Assembly (NCBI RefSeq): GCF_039614845.1
Contig: NZ_JBDIML010000005.1
Location: 160,330 to 224,329, forward strand
Reading direction: 5' to 3'
DNA: 64,000 nucleotides
From: Ornithinibacillus xuwenensis
GTDB taxonomy: Bacteria > Bacillota > Bacilli > Bacillales > Amphibacillaceae
Part shown: positions 16,706 to 25,535 of the stretch, in pieces
Layout: the number at the start of each line of letters is the position of its first letter
Numbering within the stretch: position 1 is the stretch's first letter
Position numbers and translations under genes: made by a program
Notes under the pieces: generated by a model
Told to the model about the DNA's origin: nothing
The model's database searches: none
The model's input: the letters and a program-made list of their open reading frames with translations, nothing else

Positions 16706-18418
16706 ATGACAAACATCCAAGGAATCGCGGCATCTTCTGGAATTGCAATTGCAAAGGCTTACCAGCTTGTTACGCCAGACTTAACATATACGAACAAACA
16801 GGTGGAAGATACAGCGAAAGAAGTAGAGCGATTAGAGCAAGCACTTGAGATTTCCAAACAAGAATTAGAGAAAATTAAAGCACATACGCTTAAGGAATTA
16901 GGAGCAGAGCATGCAGAAATCTTTTCCGCTCACTTATTAGTTCTTGGTGATCCTGAACTCGTTAATCCGATTAAGGACAAAATCCAAAACGAAAATACAA
17001 TGGCCGAAGCTGCACTAGAAGAAACTGCTAATATGTTTATTCAAATGTTCGAAAGCATGGATAACGAATACATGAGAGAACGTGCTGCAGACATTCGTGA
17101 CGTTACGAAGCGTGTATTAGCACATTTACTTGGCGTTTCCTTTCCAAATCCTGCACTAATTGATGAAGAGGTTATTGTCATTGCAAGTGACTTAACACCA
17201 TCTGATACTGCACAGTTAAATCGTCAATTTGTAAAAGGATTTGCTACCGACATTGGTGGAAGAACTTCTCACTCTGCCATTATGGCAAGATCACTTGAAA
17301 TCCCAGCAGTTGTTGGTACAAAAGAAGTTACCAAAACTGTTTCTAAAGGTGACCTTGTGATCATCGATGGTATTGATGGAAATGTTCTTATTAATCCATC
17401 AGATGAAGAAGTTAAGAAGTATGAAGAAAAACAAGCGAACTTCGCAAAGCAACAAGCGCTTTGGGCAGAGCTAAAGGACGAGCCTACGTTCTCTTCTGAT
17501 GGTGAGCAAGTAGAGCTTGTGGCTAATATTGGTACTCCTGATGATGTAGCTGGTGTTATCAATAATGGTGGTGAAGGAGTTGGACTTTACCGTACAGAAT
17601 TCTTATATATGGGTAAAAACGAACTTCCATCTGAAGATGAGCAATACGAGGCATATAAATCTGTATTAGAACAAATGGGCGATAAGCCTGTTGTTGTTCG
17701 TACCCTTGATGTTGGTGGAGATAAAGAGCTACCATATCTTGATCTACCAAAGGAATTGAATCCATTCTTAGGATTTAGAGCAATTCGTTTCTGCCTTGAA
17801 AATGAGCATGTATTCCGTCCGCAACTACGTGCGTTACTTCGTGCAAGTGTTTACGGAAACCTAAAAATTATGTTCCCAATGATTGCGACACTAGAAGAGT
17901 TCCGCAAGGCAAAAGAAATCTTACTGGAAGAAAAAGATAACTTAAGAAACGAAGGACATAAAGTATCTGATAATATAGAAGTTGGTATCATGGTTGAAAT
18001 TCCGTCAACTGCCGTAATCGCAAAACAATTTGCAAAAGAAGTTGATTTCTTCAGTATTGGTACAAACGATTTAATTCAATATACGATGGCTGCTGACCGT
18101 ATGAATGAGCAAGTGTCCTACTTATATCAACCATACCACCCAGCTATCTTAAGCTTAGTGAATAACGTAATTGAAGCTGCACATAGTGAAGGAAAATGGG
18201 CTGGAATGTGTGGAGAAATGGCTGGTGACCCTATTGCTATTCCAATTTTACTTGGATTAGGACTCGATGAATTCAGCATGAGTGCTACGTCAATTCTACC
18301 AGCACGTACACAGCTTAAAGGAATCTCGAAAAAGGAAATGGCATCTTATAAAGAGAAACTACTTTCTATGTCAACAGCTGAAGAAGTTGAAGCATTTGTA
18401 AAGGAAAAAACAGAATAA
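16706..18418 (+). CDS. ptsI: phosphoenolpyruvate-protein phosphotransferase (enzyme I)
   Basis: Enzyme I takes phosphate from PEP and passes it to HPr, powering all PTS sugar uptake. From the ATG at 16706 the protein has 570 residues, the same as B. subtilis enzyme I; a TTG-started extension of seven codons is less likely. The phosphorylated His is in DIGGRTSHSAIMAR (about residue 188), and the C-terminal PEP-binding TIM barrel shows DVGGDKELPY, the FSIGTNDLIQY signature and the active Cys in GMCGEMAGD. The usual ptsH gene directly upstream is missing; the 130-bp leader instead holds a cre-like site. A strong terminator follows, so the gene is monocistronic. Confidence 0.97.
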   Translation: MTNIQGIAASSGIAIAKAYQLVTPDLTYTNKQVEDTAKEVERLEQALEISKQELEKIKAHTLKELGAEHAEIFSAHLLVLGDPELVNPIKDKIQNENTMAEAALEETANMFIQMFESMDNEYMRERAADIRDVTKRVLAHLLGVSFPNPALIDEEVIVIASDLTPSDTAQLNRQFVKGFATDIGGRTSHSAIMARSLEIPAVVGTKEVTKTVSKGDLVIIDGIDGNVLINPSDEEVKKYEEKQANFAKQQALWAELKDEPTFSSDGEQVELVANIGTPDDVAGVINNGGEGVGLYRTEFLYMGKNELPSEDEQYEAYKSVLEQMGDKPVVVRTLDVGGDKELPYLDLPKELNPFLGFRAIRFCLENEHVFRPQLRALLRASVYGNLKIMFPMIATLEEFRKAKEILLEEKDNLRNEGHKVSDNIEVGIMVEIPSTAVIAKQFAKEVDFFSIGTNDLIQYTMAADRMNEQVSYLYQPYHPAILSLVNNVIEAAHSEGKWAGMCGEMAGDPIAIPILLGLGLDEFSMSATSILPARTQLKGISKKEMASYKEKLLSMSTAEEVEAFVKEKTE

Positions 18419-18424
18419 CAGATA

Positions 18425-18459
18425 AAAGGCTGAGACCCGTCTAGGATCTCAGCCTTTTT
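18425..18459 (+). terminator. ptsI terminator
   Basis: AAAGGCTGAGA pairs with TCTCAGCCTTT and is followed by a T-run. Confidence 0.9.
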
Positions 18460-18516
18460 GTTATAAATGACTTATATAAGATAGCTTATCATTCTTACAA
18501 GCTAAACACTTACTAA

Positions 18517-19095
18517 TTACTTGATTATCTCCAGCTTTTCGTCTATTGGTGTTCTTCCCTTTGCAGAAGGTATTTTTTTAGGATAACCAATCTGCATAAC
18601 CGCTGCAATCTTTTTATCCTCCGGATCTAAACCAATATCCTTGTAAAAGGTAGAATCATGCATATAAGGAGTAATCGTCCATAGCATCCCTACGCCATAT
18701 TCCCAAGCAGCCAGCTGACAATTCTGAACGAAGGCACACACTGCAGCGTATTCTTCTTCATAGCGAACAGGGTCTTCCTCTCTTTCAAAGTAAATAACCG
18801 CATGGTGTGGAATAGCAAGAAGAAATGATCGCATCGAATCCATCATTTTTACTGTTTTCGGTTCTTGATTGTTTGGGATCATTCCAATACGTTGATAGCT
18901 TTTCATAATCGCATCGATTAATAAATCCTTCCCCTCACCTTGATAAAGCTTAATTTCCCAAGGCTCCTTCATATAATGAGAGGGTGCATAGCTTCCATAT
19001 GTAAAGATTTCTTTCAATATATCGATTTCAACTTCTTTTTCATGAAATGAATGGATGCTTCTACGTGCCTTAATCGTATCTAACAAAGTAATCAT
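18517..19095 (-). CDS. nitroreductase-family FMN oxidoreductase
   Basis: A 192-residue FMN-dependent NAD(P)H oxidoreductase. The N-terminal IKARRSIHSFHEKEV segment provides the FMN phosphate-binding arginines, YAPSHYMKEPWE supplies the central FMN contacts and GVGMLWTITPYM the C-terminal glycine-rich part, all typical of the family. The substrate (quinones, nitroaromatics or flavins) cannot be deduced. The ATG at 19095 was chosen over a TTG two codons upstream because AAAGG is better placed. It follows the nucleoside hydrolase gene but that gene has its own terminator, so the two are probably separate. Confidence 0.87.
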   Translation of the reverse strand: MITLLDTIKARRSIHSFHEKEVEIDILKEIFTYGSYAPSHYMKEPWEIKLYQGEGKDLLIDAIMKSYQRIGMIPNNQEPKTVKMMDSMRSFLLAIPHHAVIYFEREEDPVRYEEEYAAVCAFVQNCQLAAWEYGVGMLWTITPYMHDSTFYKDIGLDPEDKKIAAVMQIGYPKKIPSAKGRTPIDEKLEIIK

Positions 19096-19130
19096 CCCCA
19101 ACCTTTTTCTGCTTTATCCCATTATAACAA

Positions 19131-19157
19131 GAAAAAAGAGTGCTGAATATTTAGCAC
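19131..19157 (-). terminator. terminator of the nucleoside hydrolase gene
   Basis: Minus-strand stem-loop GTGCTAAATATTCAGCAC followed by TCTTTTTTCTTG. Confidence 0.85.
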
Positions 19158-19166
19158 CCCAGAAAT

Positions 19167-20144
19167 TTACGTAAACTGTTGTCCTGTCATCGTGCTCAAA
19201 AAGTCTCGAAAAAACTTTGGGTATTCAAAATCAAATGCAATTCGATGTCGCTTTATTTCTTTCTCCGTTTCTTCCTCTAAGCTTCCAAAGGGTCTTATAT
19301 CCGCGATGCTTTGTCCTCTCTCCGTTCCCCGTGTTGCCTGCACAACATGAACCGGTAATTTTCGATAAGTAAACATATCCTCCCGATTCACAGCCATCAA
19401 TGTTAACACATCATGTAAGGGACTTCCTTGAACATTGGGATTTCGCTTTTTATAAAAATCATAATAATAATCGATCATTGGTTTTACAATTTTTATGGAA
19501 TCTACCTGGTCAATATAATTCACCATTTCCGGGGTTGCAATAGCTCGTTCCGTTACATTTAATGGGATAATCGTGACATTATCAGCATAGGTCAATACAA
19601 TTTGTGCAGCTACTGGATCGCCATGGAAATTAGCTTCTGAAACGGCAGTAACATTTCCTGGTACCCAAAAAGCTCCGCCCATTATATAAATCTCCTTTAC
19701 CTTTTCCATCCGATTCGGATATAGAAGGAATAACGTAGCTAATGACGTTAATCTACCAATATTGACGATGATTAGCTCGTCTTCGTATTGCTCAATAATT
19801 TCACTGATTTCATAGAAATTTTCTAGCTCTGGTAATTGATCATTGGAATTACTCGGTATGATTGGACCTAATCCATATTCTCCATGAATTTCTGGCACAA
19901 ATTCCGGTACTTCCGCTGTCATTGGGTTTTCTGCGCCAGCAATTATTTTTGCTTGCTGTGCTTCTGCAGACTTAAAAATCGTTTTTAAATACCGCACTGT
20001 TTTAAGAGCATTCTCTCTAGGAATATTGCCGTAATCTGTTACGACACCTACTATGTCAATATCATCATTCAGATAGCCATATATAAGTGCGATAATATCA
20101 TCAATACCAATATCTCCAAATACTAATACCTTCTTTCCCACCAT
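19167..20144 (-). CDS. nucleoside hydrolase (IunH/URH1 family)
   Basis: A 325-residue member of the inosine-uridine preferring nucleoside hydrolases, which cleave the N-glycosidic bond of ribonucleosides for base salvage. The N-terminal calcium/ribose motif reads FGDIGIDD (residues 9-16); the catalytic Asp and following DD pair are kept, but the usual first Asp of DxDPGxDD is Phe and the Pro is Ile. The downstream SPLHDVLTL motif near residue 220 provides the catalytic His and a metal-binding Asp. These changes suggest a divergent subfamily and perhaps a different substrate. A GAAGGGAAG site precedes the ATG. Confidence 0.85.
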   Translation of the reverse strand: MVGKKVLVFGDIGIDDIIALIYGYLNDDIDIVGVVTDYGNIPRENALKTVRYLKTIFKSAEAQQAKIIAGAENPMTAEVPEFVPEIHGEYGLGPIIPSNSNDQLPELENFYEISEIIEQYEDELIIVNIGRLTSLATLFLLYPNRMEKVKEIYIMGGAFWVPGNVTAVSEANFHGDPVAAQIVLTYADNVTIIPLNVTERAIATPEMVNYIDQVDSIKIVKPMIDYYYDFYKKRNPNVQGSPLHDVLTLMAVNREDMFTYRKLPVHVVQATRGTERGQSIADIRPFGSLEEETEKEIKRHRIAFDFEYPKFFRDFLSTMTGQQFT

Positions 20145-20344
20145 CTATCTTCCCTTCAAGAATATATTGTTTGTATACCATATTAATAATCTTGTTAATA
20201 CGTGAAATATCATGTATTTTACATATTTCTATTTGCTACTAATTTATAGTATTCCTGTAATTGGTCTTGTTATAGAGAGGGATTAGGAAATGAGAAGAAA
20301 GAGGTAACATTACTTATTGCATAGTAATTTTCCAAGCTAATAAA

Positions 20345-20384
20345 AACGAATGGAGACTGCGCTTAACAGTCTCCTTCATTTTTA
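20345..20384 (-). terminator. terminator of the glycolytic operon
   Basis: Minus-strand GAAGGAGACTG / CAGTCTCCATTC stem followed by GTTTTTATT, directly after the eno stop. Confidence 0.9.
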
Positions 20385-20385
20385 C

Positions 20386-21672
20386 TTATTTTTTTAAATT
20401 GTAGAATGCATTTAATCCAGCATATTCACCCATGCCAGCTAATTCATCTTCAATACGTAGTAATTGATTATATTTTGCTACACGATCTGTACGAGATGGT
20501 GCACCAGTTTTGATTTGACCAGCATTTGTTGCAACTGCAATATCCGCAATTGTTGCATCTTCTGTTTCACCAGAACGGTGAGAAATTACTGCTGTGTAAC
20601 CAGCGCGTTTTGCCATTTCAATTGCATCAAAAGTTTCTGTTAATGTACCGATTTGGTTTACTTTAACTAGAATTGAGTTACCAACACCTTGTTCAATTCC
20701 TTGTGCAAGTTTCTTCGTATTCGTAACGAATAAGTCATCACCAACAAGCTGTACTCTGTCTCCTAGACGCTCTGTAAGTAGTTTATGACCTTCCCAATCA
20801 TTTTCATCTAATCCATCTTCAATCGAGATGATTGGATATTTGTTAACCATTTCCTCGTACCAATCTACCATTTCTTGAGAAGTACGTGTAACGCCTTCAC
20901 CTTTTAGCACATATTTACCATCTTTGTATAATTCAGAAGATGCAACATCCATTGCAAGCTTCACTTCTTCACCTGGCTTATAACCAGCAGCTTCAATTGC
21001 TTCAATGATAGTTTGTAGTGCTTCTTCGTTTGAGCCTAAGTTTGGAGCAAATCCACCTTCATCTCCAACTGCAGTGTTGTAGCCTTTAGACTTCAATACA
21101 CTTTTTAAAGAATGGAAAATTTCTGCACCAGTACGTAGTGCTTCTTTAAATGTAGGAGCAGCAACAGGCATAACCATGAATTCTTGAATATCAACGTTAT
21201 TATCTGCATGCTCTCCACCATTAATGATGTTCATCATTGGTGTTGGTAACGTTTTACCATTGAATCCACCTAAGTAGTTGTATAATGGTACTTCTAGGAA
21301 GTTTGCTGCTGCATGTGCAACTGCCATGGATACTCCAAGAATTGCGTTTGCACCTAATTTACCTTTGTTTTCAGTTCCATCAAGTTCAATCATCATGGAA
21401 TCAATGATGTTTTGGCGTGTAACGTCAAGACCCATTAATTCTGGAGCAATGATTTCGTTCACATTGTGTACTGCTTTTTCTACACCTTTACCTAGGTAAC
21501 GGCTTTCATCACCGTCACGTAATTCTACTGCTTCGTATTCTCCAGTTGATGCTCCACTTGGAACAAGTGCAGAACCGAAAGCTCCTGATTCTGTGTATAC
21601 TTCTACTTCAATTGTTGGGTTACCACGAGAATCTAATACTTCACGTGCATATACGTCTGTAATGTATGGCAT
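20386..21672 (-). CDS. eno: enolase
   Basis: Enolase converts 2-phosphoglycerate to phosphoenolpyruvate. The 428-residue protein is full length, starting YITDVYAREVLDSRGNPT, with the loop GSALVPSGASTGEYEA, metal ligands in LAMDVASSE, ISIEDGL and VGDDLFVTN, the catalytic Lys in ILVKVNQIG and the SHRSGETED motif. It is the last gene of the cggR-gap-pgk-tpiA-gpmI-eno operon, 16 bp after gpmI, with a strong terminator. In B. subtilis eno also joins the RNA degradosome-like network; nothing here argues against that. Confidence 0.98.
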   Translation of the reverse strand: MPYITDVYAREVLDSRGNPTIEVEVYTESGAFGSALVPSGASTGEYEAVELRDGDESRYLGKGVEKAVHNVNEIIAPELMGLDVTRQNIIDSMMIELDGTENKGKLGANAILGVSMAVAHAAANFLEVPLYNYLGGFNGKTLPTPMMNIINGGEHADNNVDIQEFMVMPVAAPTFKEALRTGAEIFHSLKSVLKSKGYNTAVGDEGGFAPNLGSNEEALQTIIEAIEAAGYKPGEEVKLAMDVASSELYKDGKYVLKGEGVTRTSQEMVDWYEEMVNKYPIISIEDGLDENDWEGHKLLTERLGDRVQLVGDDLFVTNTKKLAQGIEQGVGNSILVKVNQIGTLTETFDAIEMAKRAGYTAVISHRSGETEDATIADIAVATNAGQIKTGAPSRTDRVAKYNQLLRIEDELAGMGEYAGLNAFYNLKK

Positions 21673-21688
21673 GAAAAAATCTCTCCTT

Positions 21689-23227
21689 TTATTTTCTTAT
21701 TAATGACTTTCCTGTCATTTCTTTTGGTTTTTCAACATCTAATAGATCAAGTAATGTCGGAGCTAAATCAGCTAATTTACCGCCATCACGTAGCTCAATA
21801 TCGTCTTTTGTTACAATAACTGGAACAGGGTTTGTTGTATGAGCCGTCATTGGGGTACCCTCAAGTGTGACGACTTCATCTGAGTTCCCGTGATCAGCAG
21901 TAATAATCGCATTTCCGCCTAACTCGATTATTTTATCCACTATTTTTCCTAGACATTCATCAACAGCTTCTATTGCATCAATCGTAGGCTGTAGCATACC
22001 TGAGTGTCCAACCATATCAGGGTTTGCGAAGTTTAGAATTATCGCATTCACATCTTTAGCATCTAATTCTTTTAGCAAGGCGTCCGTTACTTCATAGGCA
22101 CTCATCTCTGGTTTCAAGTCATACGTTGCAACCTTAGGCGAATCAATTAATACGCGCTTTTCTCCAGGAAATTCTTGTTCACGCCCTCCACTCATAAAGA
22201 ACGTTACATGTGGATATTTTTCTGTTTCTGCAATACGAAGCTGTTTTAAATTATTTTGTGAAAGAACTTCTCCAACCGTGTTATCAAGATTCACTGGTTT
22301 ATACGCAACAAATCCATCAACCGTTTCACTAAATTGGGTAAGCATCACAAAATCTAAGTCCTTTGGAACATTCGAACCACGATCAAAGTCTCGGAAATCT
22401 TCATTTGCAAAGGTACGAGAAATCTGAATAGCGCGATCCGGGCGGAAGTTATAGAAAATAACGGAATCTTCACTTTCCACTTTTCCTACCGCTCCACCAT
22501 TTTCATCCGTTATAACAGAAGGGATAACGAACTCATCAAAGATGCCATTTTCGTAAGAATCTTCTACAACTTCTATTGCATGCTTGTAGCTAGGGCCTTC
22601 ACCATAAACCATTGCATCATATGCTTTTTTCACACGATCCCAGCGTTTATCACGATCCATGGAATAATAACGACCAGAAACTGTGGCAATTTTACCAATA
22701 CCAAGTTCCTTCATTTTTGCTTCAGTTTGTTCAATATATGCCTTTGCTGTCTGTGGGCCAACATCTCGACCATCTAAGAATGCATGAACATAAACCTCTT
22801 CTAAATTCTGATCCTTTGCAAGCTTTAATAGTGCAAATAGGTGCTCAATATGGCTATGAACACCACCATCTGATAGTAGTCCCATGATATGTAATGCCTT
22901 ATTTTTTTCCTTTGCACGATTGATAGATTTTAGAAAGGCTTGGTTTTCGAAAAAATCACCTTCACGAATGGACAAGTTCACACGCGTTAGGCTTTGATAA
23001 ACAATACGTCCAGCACCAATGTTTAAATGTCCTACTTCTGAATTACCCATTTGTCCAGCTGGTAGGCCTACTGCTTCTCCACTCGCTTCGAGTTGATTGT
23101 GCGCATATGCTTCCCAGTAACGATCAAAATTTGGCTTTTTCGCTTGCTTTACTGCGTTTCCCATTACTTCATCACGGATGGCAAATCCATCTAAGATGAT
23201 TAACGCAGCTAATTTGTTTTGACTCAT
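21689..23227 (-). CDS. gpmI: 2,3-bisphosphoglycerate-independent phosphoglycerate mutase
   Basis: This manganese enzyme interconverts 3- and 2-phosphoglycerate. The 512-residue protein has the alkaline-phosphatase-like fold: the phosphoserine nucleophile is in GNSEVGHLNIGAG near residue 62, metal ligands occur in LIILDGFAIRDE at the start and in FANPDMVGHSG and ITADHGNSDE towards the end. The start ATG overlaps the tpiA stop by four bases, so translation is coupled. The family is strongly manganese and pH dependent in spore formers. Confidence 0.98.
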   Translation of the reverse strand: MSQNKLAALIILDGFAIRDEVMGNAVKQAKKPNFDRYWEAYAHNQLEASGEAVGLPAGQMGNSEVGHLNIGAGRIVYQSLTRVNLSIREGDFFENQAFLKSINRAKEKNKALHIMGLLSDGGVHSHIEHLFALLKLAKDQNLEEVYVHAFLDGRDVGPQTAKAYIEQTEAKMKELGIGKIATVSGRYYSMDRDKRWDRVKKAYDAMVYGEGPSYKHAIEVVEDSYENGIFDEFVIPSVITDENGGAVGKVESEDSVIFYNFRPDRAIQISRTFANEDFRDFDRGSNVPKDLDFVMLTQFSETVDGFVAYKPVNLDNTVGEVLSQNNLKQLRIAETEKYPHVTFFMSGGREQEFPGEKRVLIDSPKVATYDLKPEMSAYEVTDALLKELDAKDVNAIILNFANPDMVGHSGMLQPTIDAIEAVDECLGKIVDKIIELGGNAIITADHGNSDEVVTLEGTPMTAHTTNPVPVIVTKDDIELRDGGKLADLAPTLLDLLDVEKPKEMTGKSLIRK

Positions 23228-23982
23228 TTTGCTCCTGCCTCCACAAGCTGTAAGAAAGAATCAGCTTCCAAGCTAGCGCCACCTACTAATGCACCATCAA
23301 TATCTGATTGTGCTAAAAGCTCATCCACATTAGCTGGTTTAACACTTCCACCATATTGAATGACCACAGCTTCAGAAGTAGCTTCATCGGTAACGGATTT
23401 TACAACCTTGCGAATATGTGCACATACTTCATTAGCATCTTCACTAGAAGCTGTTTTTCCAGTACCAATTGCCCAAACTGGCTCATAAGCAATAATCGTT
23501 TTTGTTACTTGCTCATTTGAAAGACCTTCTAAAGCCTTTTTTACTTGTGTCTCTACTAATGACATTGTTTCATTTGCTTCACGTTGCTCTAATGTTTCTC
23601 CAACACATACGATTGGCGTTAATCCATGAGCAAAAGCAGCGTGAGTTTTCTTGTTAACTGTTTCGTCTGTTTCTGCAAAATATTCACGACGTTCTGAGTG
23701 TCCTAACACAACATGAGTAACACCTAAGTCCTTCAACATAACTGGGCTAACTTCACCAGTAAATGCACCATTCTCTTCAAAGTGCATGTTTTGTGCACTT
23801 ACTTTTAAGTTTGTTCCTTTTGTTTTTTCCACTAGAGAAACTAAAAAAGGAAATGGTGCACAAACAATTGCTTCGACTCTGTCATCAGCAGGAATGCTGT
23901 TCACAACGTCATCCACAAATTGATTCGCTTCCGCAATTGTTTTATTCATTTTCCAGTTACCTGCAATTACTTTTTTACGCAT
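23224..23982 (-). CDS. tpiA: triosephosphate isomerase
   Basis: Interconverts dihydroxyacetone phosphate and glyceraldehyde 3-phosphate. The 252-residue protein has the substrate Lys in AGNWKMNKT, the electrophile His in VLGHSERR (near residue 95), the catalytic Glu in AYEPVWAIGTG (near residue 167) and the phosphate loop YGGSVKPAN. It overlaps gpmI by four bases. The 184 bp between it and pgk is unusually long for this operon and holds a degenerate repeat array. Confidence 0.98.
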   Translation of the reverse strand: MRKKVIAGNWKMNKTIAEANQFVDDVVNSIPADDRVEAIVCAPFPFLVSLVEKTKGTNLKVSAQNMHFEENGAFTGEVSPVMLKDLGVTHVVLGHSERREYFAETDETVNKKTHAAFAHGLTPIVCVGETLEQREANETMSLVETQVKKALEGLSNEQVTKTIIAYEPVWAIGTGKTASSEDANEVCAHIRKVVKSVTDEATSEAVVIQYGGSVKPANVDELLAQSDIDGALVGGASLEADSFLQLVEAGAK

Positions 23983-24022
23983 GGTTTCACCTCTTTAAGA
24001 TTTTTACTACCTTGGCTATCTT

Positions 24023-24154
24023 CGTGATTTGAGCGATTCGCTGATATATACTGGTTATTCGCCGATATAATTGTCGAACCGCTGATTTATGGGTGCGTTT
24101 CGCTTATATAATCCAGAAATCGCCGAATTATATGCTAGAAGCGCTAATAAAGTG
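24023..24154. repeat. degenerate 20-21 bp direct repeats between tpiA and pgk
   Basis: Six units with the core CGCYGATATA start at 24039, 24060, 24080, 24101, 24121 and 24142, i.e. steps of 21, 20, 21, 20 and 21 bp; a seventh, poorer unit may start at 24023. Each is CGCtgATATA-like plus about ten variable bases ending before the next CGC. The array lies wholly within the transcribed spacer of the glycolytic operon. I recall similar short intergenic arrays in other Bacillaceae; function is unknown. Confidence 0.75.
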
Positions 24155-24166
24155 ATTCCTCAACTC

Positions 24167-25348
24167 TTACTTATCAGTTAACGCAGCAACACCAGGTAAT
24201 ACTTTACCCTCCATAAACTCAAGAGACGCTCCGCCACCGGTTGATACGTGATCCATCTTGTCCGCTAAATCAAATTTTTCAACCGCAGCTGCTGAGTCTC
24301 CGCCTCCGATTACGGTATATCCGTCTGTGCTTGCTAGTGCTTCAGCAACAGCTTTTGTACCATTTGCAAATACATTTAATTCGAATACACCCATCGGTCC
24401 ATTCCAAATAATAAGCTTTGATTCAGATACAATGTTGCTATAGATTTCACGAGTTTTTGGACCGATATCAAGTGCTTCCCAATCCGCTGGTATTTCAGAA
24501 ATCGGAACTACTTTCGTATTAGCATCTTCCGAGAAGTCATCTGCAACAACTACATCCTCTGGTAAGACAAAATTAACACCTTTTTCTTCGGCTTTTTTCA
24601 TAAATTCTTTCGCTAAGTCAATTTTATCTTCTTCTAAAAGCGATTTTCCAATTTCATGTCCTTGCGCTTTTACAAATGTATACGCTAAGCCGCCACCAAC
24701 AATTAGGTTATCAACCTTATCTAATAGGTTTTCAATAACACCAATTTTATCTTTAACCTTTGCTCCACCAATGATAGCAGTGAATGGTCGATCTGGATTT
24801 TCTAAAGCTTTACCAAGAACAGAGATTTCTTTCTCCATTAAGAAGCCCGCCGCAGAAGGAAGCTTCTCAGCAATACCTGCAGTTGATGCATGTGCACGGT
24901 GAGCTGCACCAAATGCATCATTGACATAAAGATCGGCCATGCTTGCAAATGCTTCTGCTAAAGCTGCATCATTCTTCTCTTCACCCGCTTCAAAGCGAAC
25001 ATTTTCAATTAATAAAAGGTCGCCATCTGCTAATTGATCGATAGCTTCTTCTACTTCAGTTCCATATACTGCATCTGTTTTTACGACTTCTTTACCAATC
25101 AGGTCGCTTAAACGCTTCGCTACTGGATCAAGGCGTAATTCTTCCACAGCCTGACCTTTAGGACGACCAAGATGGCTAGCTAAAATCACCTTTGCACCCT
25201 GCTCAGAAAGATACGCAATAGTAGGTAATGCAGCTCTAATTCTAGTATCGTCTGTAACTTCTCCATCCTTCATTGGAACGTTGAAATCAACACGACAAAA
25301 TACTTTTTTACCTTGTAATGAAAGGTCTTTAATCGTTTTCTTGTTCAT
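24167..25348 (-). CDS. pgk: phosphoglycerate kinase
   Basis: Makes ATP from 1,3-bisphosphoglycerate and ADP. The 393-residue protein is complete: VFCRVDFNVPMKDG and DDTRIRAALPTI near the start, SHLGRPKG, the hinge GGAKVKDKIGV and the nucleotide-binding GGGDSAAAVEKF with the terminal STGGGASLE motif. GGAGGG stands before the ATG. It is separated from gap by 187 bp with an RNA hairpin and from tpiA by the repeat array, so expression could be uncoupled from gap at both ends. Confidence 0.98.
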   Translation of the reverse strand: MNKKTIKDLSLQGKKVFCRVDFNVPMKDGEVTDDTRIRAALPTIAYLSEQGAKVILASHLGRPKGQAVEELRLDPVAKRLSDLIGKEVVKTDAVYGTEVEEAIDQLADGDLLLIENVRFEAGEEKNDAALAEAFASMADLYVNDAFGAAHRAHASTAGIAEKLPSAAGFLMEKEISVLGKALENPDRPFTAIIGGAKVKDKIGVIENLLDKVDNLIVGGGLAYTFVKAQGHEIGKSLLEEDKIDLAKEFMKKAEEKGVNFVLPEDVVVADDFSEDANTKVVPISEIPADWEALDIGPKTREIYSNIVSESKLIIWNGPMGVFELNVFANGTKAVAEALASTDGYTVIGGGDSAAAVEKFDLADKMDHVSTGGGASLEFMEGKVLPGVAALTDK

Positions 25349-25474
25349 TTGGTTACCCTCCCAAAATGTATGTAAGCATTATACAGTAGGTTTCCCTTAG
25401 TCTTTCATCATTACTCATTTTACAGGAAGCTTGAAAGGAAACAAAGCTAATCACAATTTATTTAGATTATTTTA

Positions 25475-25515
25475 CATGAGAAAAGGAGGAGAATGTAATC
25501 CTCCACCTTCTCATG
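25475..25515 (-). other. RNA hairpin between gap and pgk
   Basis: CATGAGAA-aa-GGAGGA pairs with TCCTCC-acc-TTCTCATG around an 8-nt loop. No T-run follows on the minus strand (TAAAATAATC), so it looks like an mRNA-stabilising 3' end or partial terminator for gap rather than a strong stop, as seen functionally in B. subtilis where cggR-gapA transcripts are processed. Confidence 0.6.
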
Positions 25516-25535
25516 TATATTCATTAAAGCTTTTC

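Noticed and set aside
20290..20307. Five-codon plus-strand frame MRRKR after a weak GG-rich site
   Set aside because: Too short to support; no terminator or leader-peptide context.
24023..24154. CRISPR-like repeats
   Set aside because: Units are only 20-21 bp including the variable part, the core is imperfect, there are no constant repeats with unique 30-bp spacers, and no cas gene is near.
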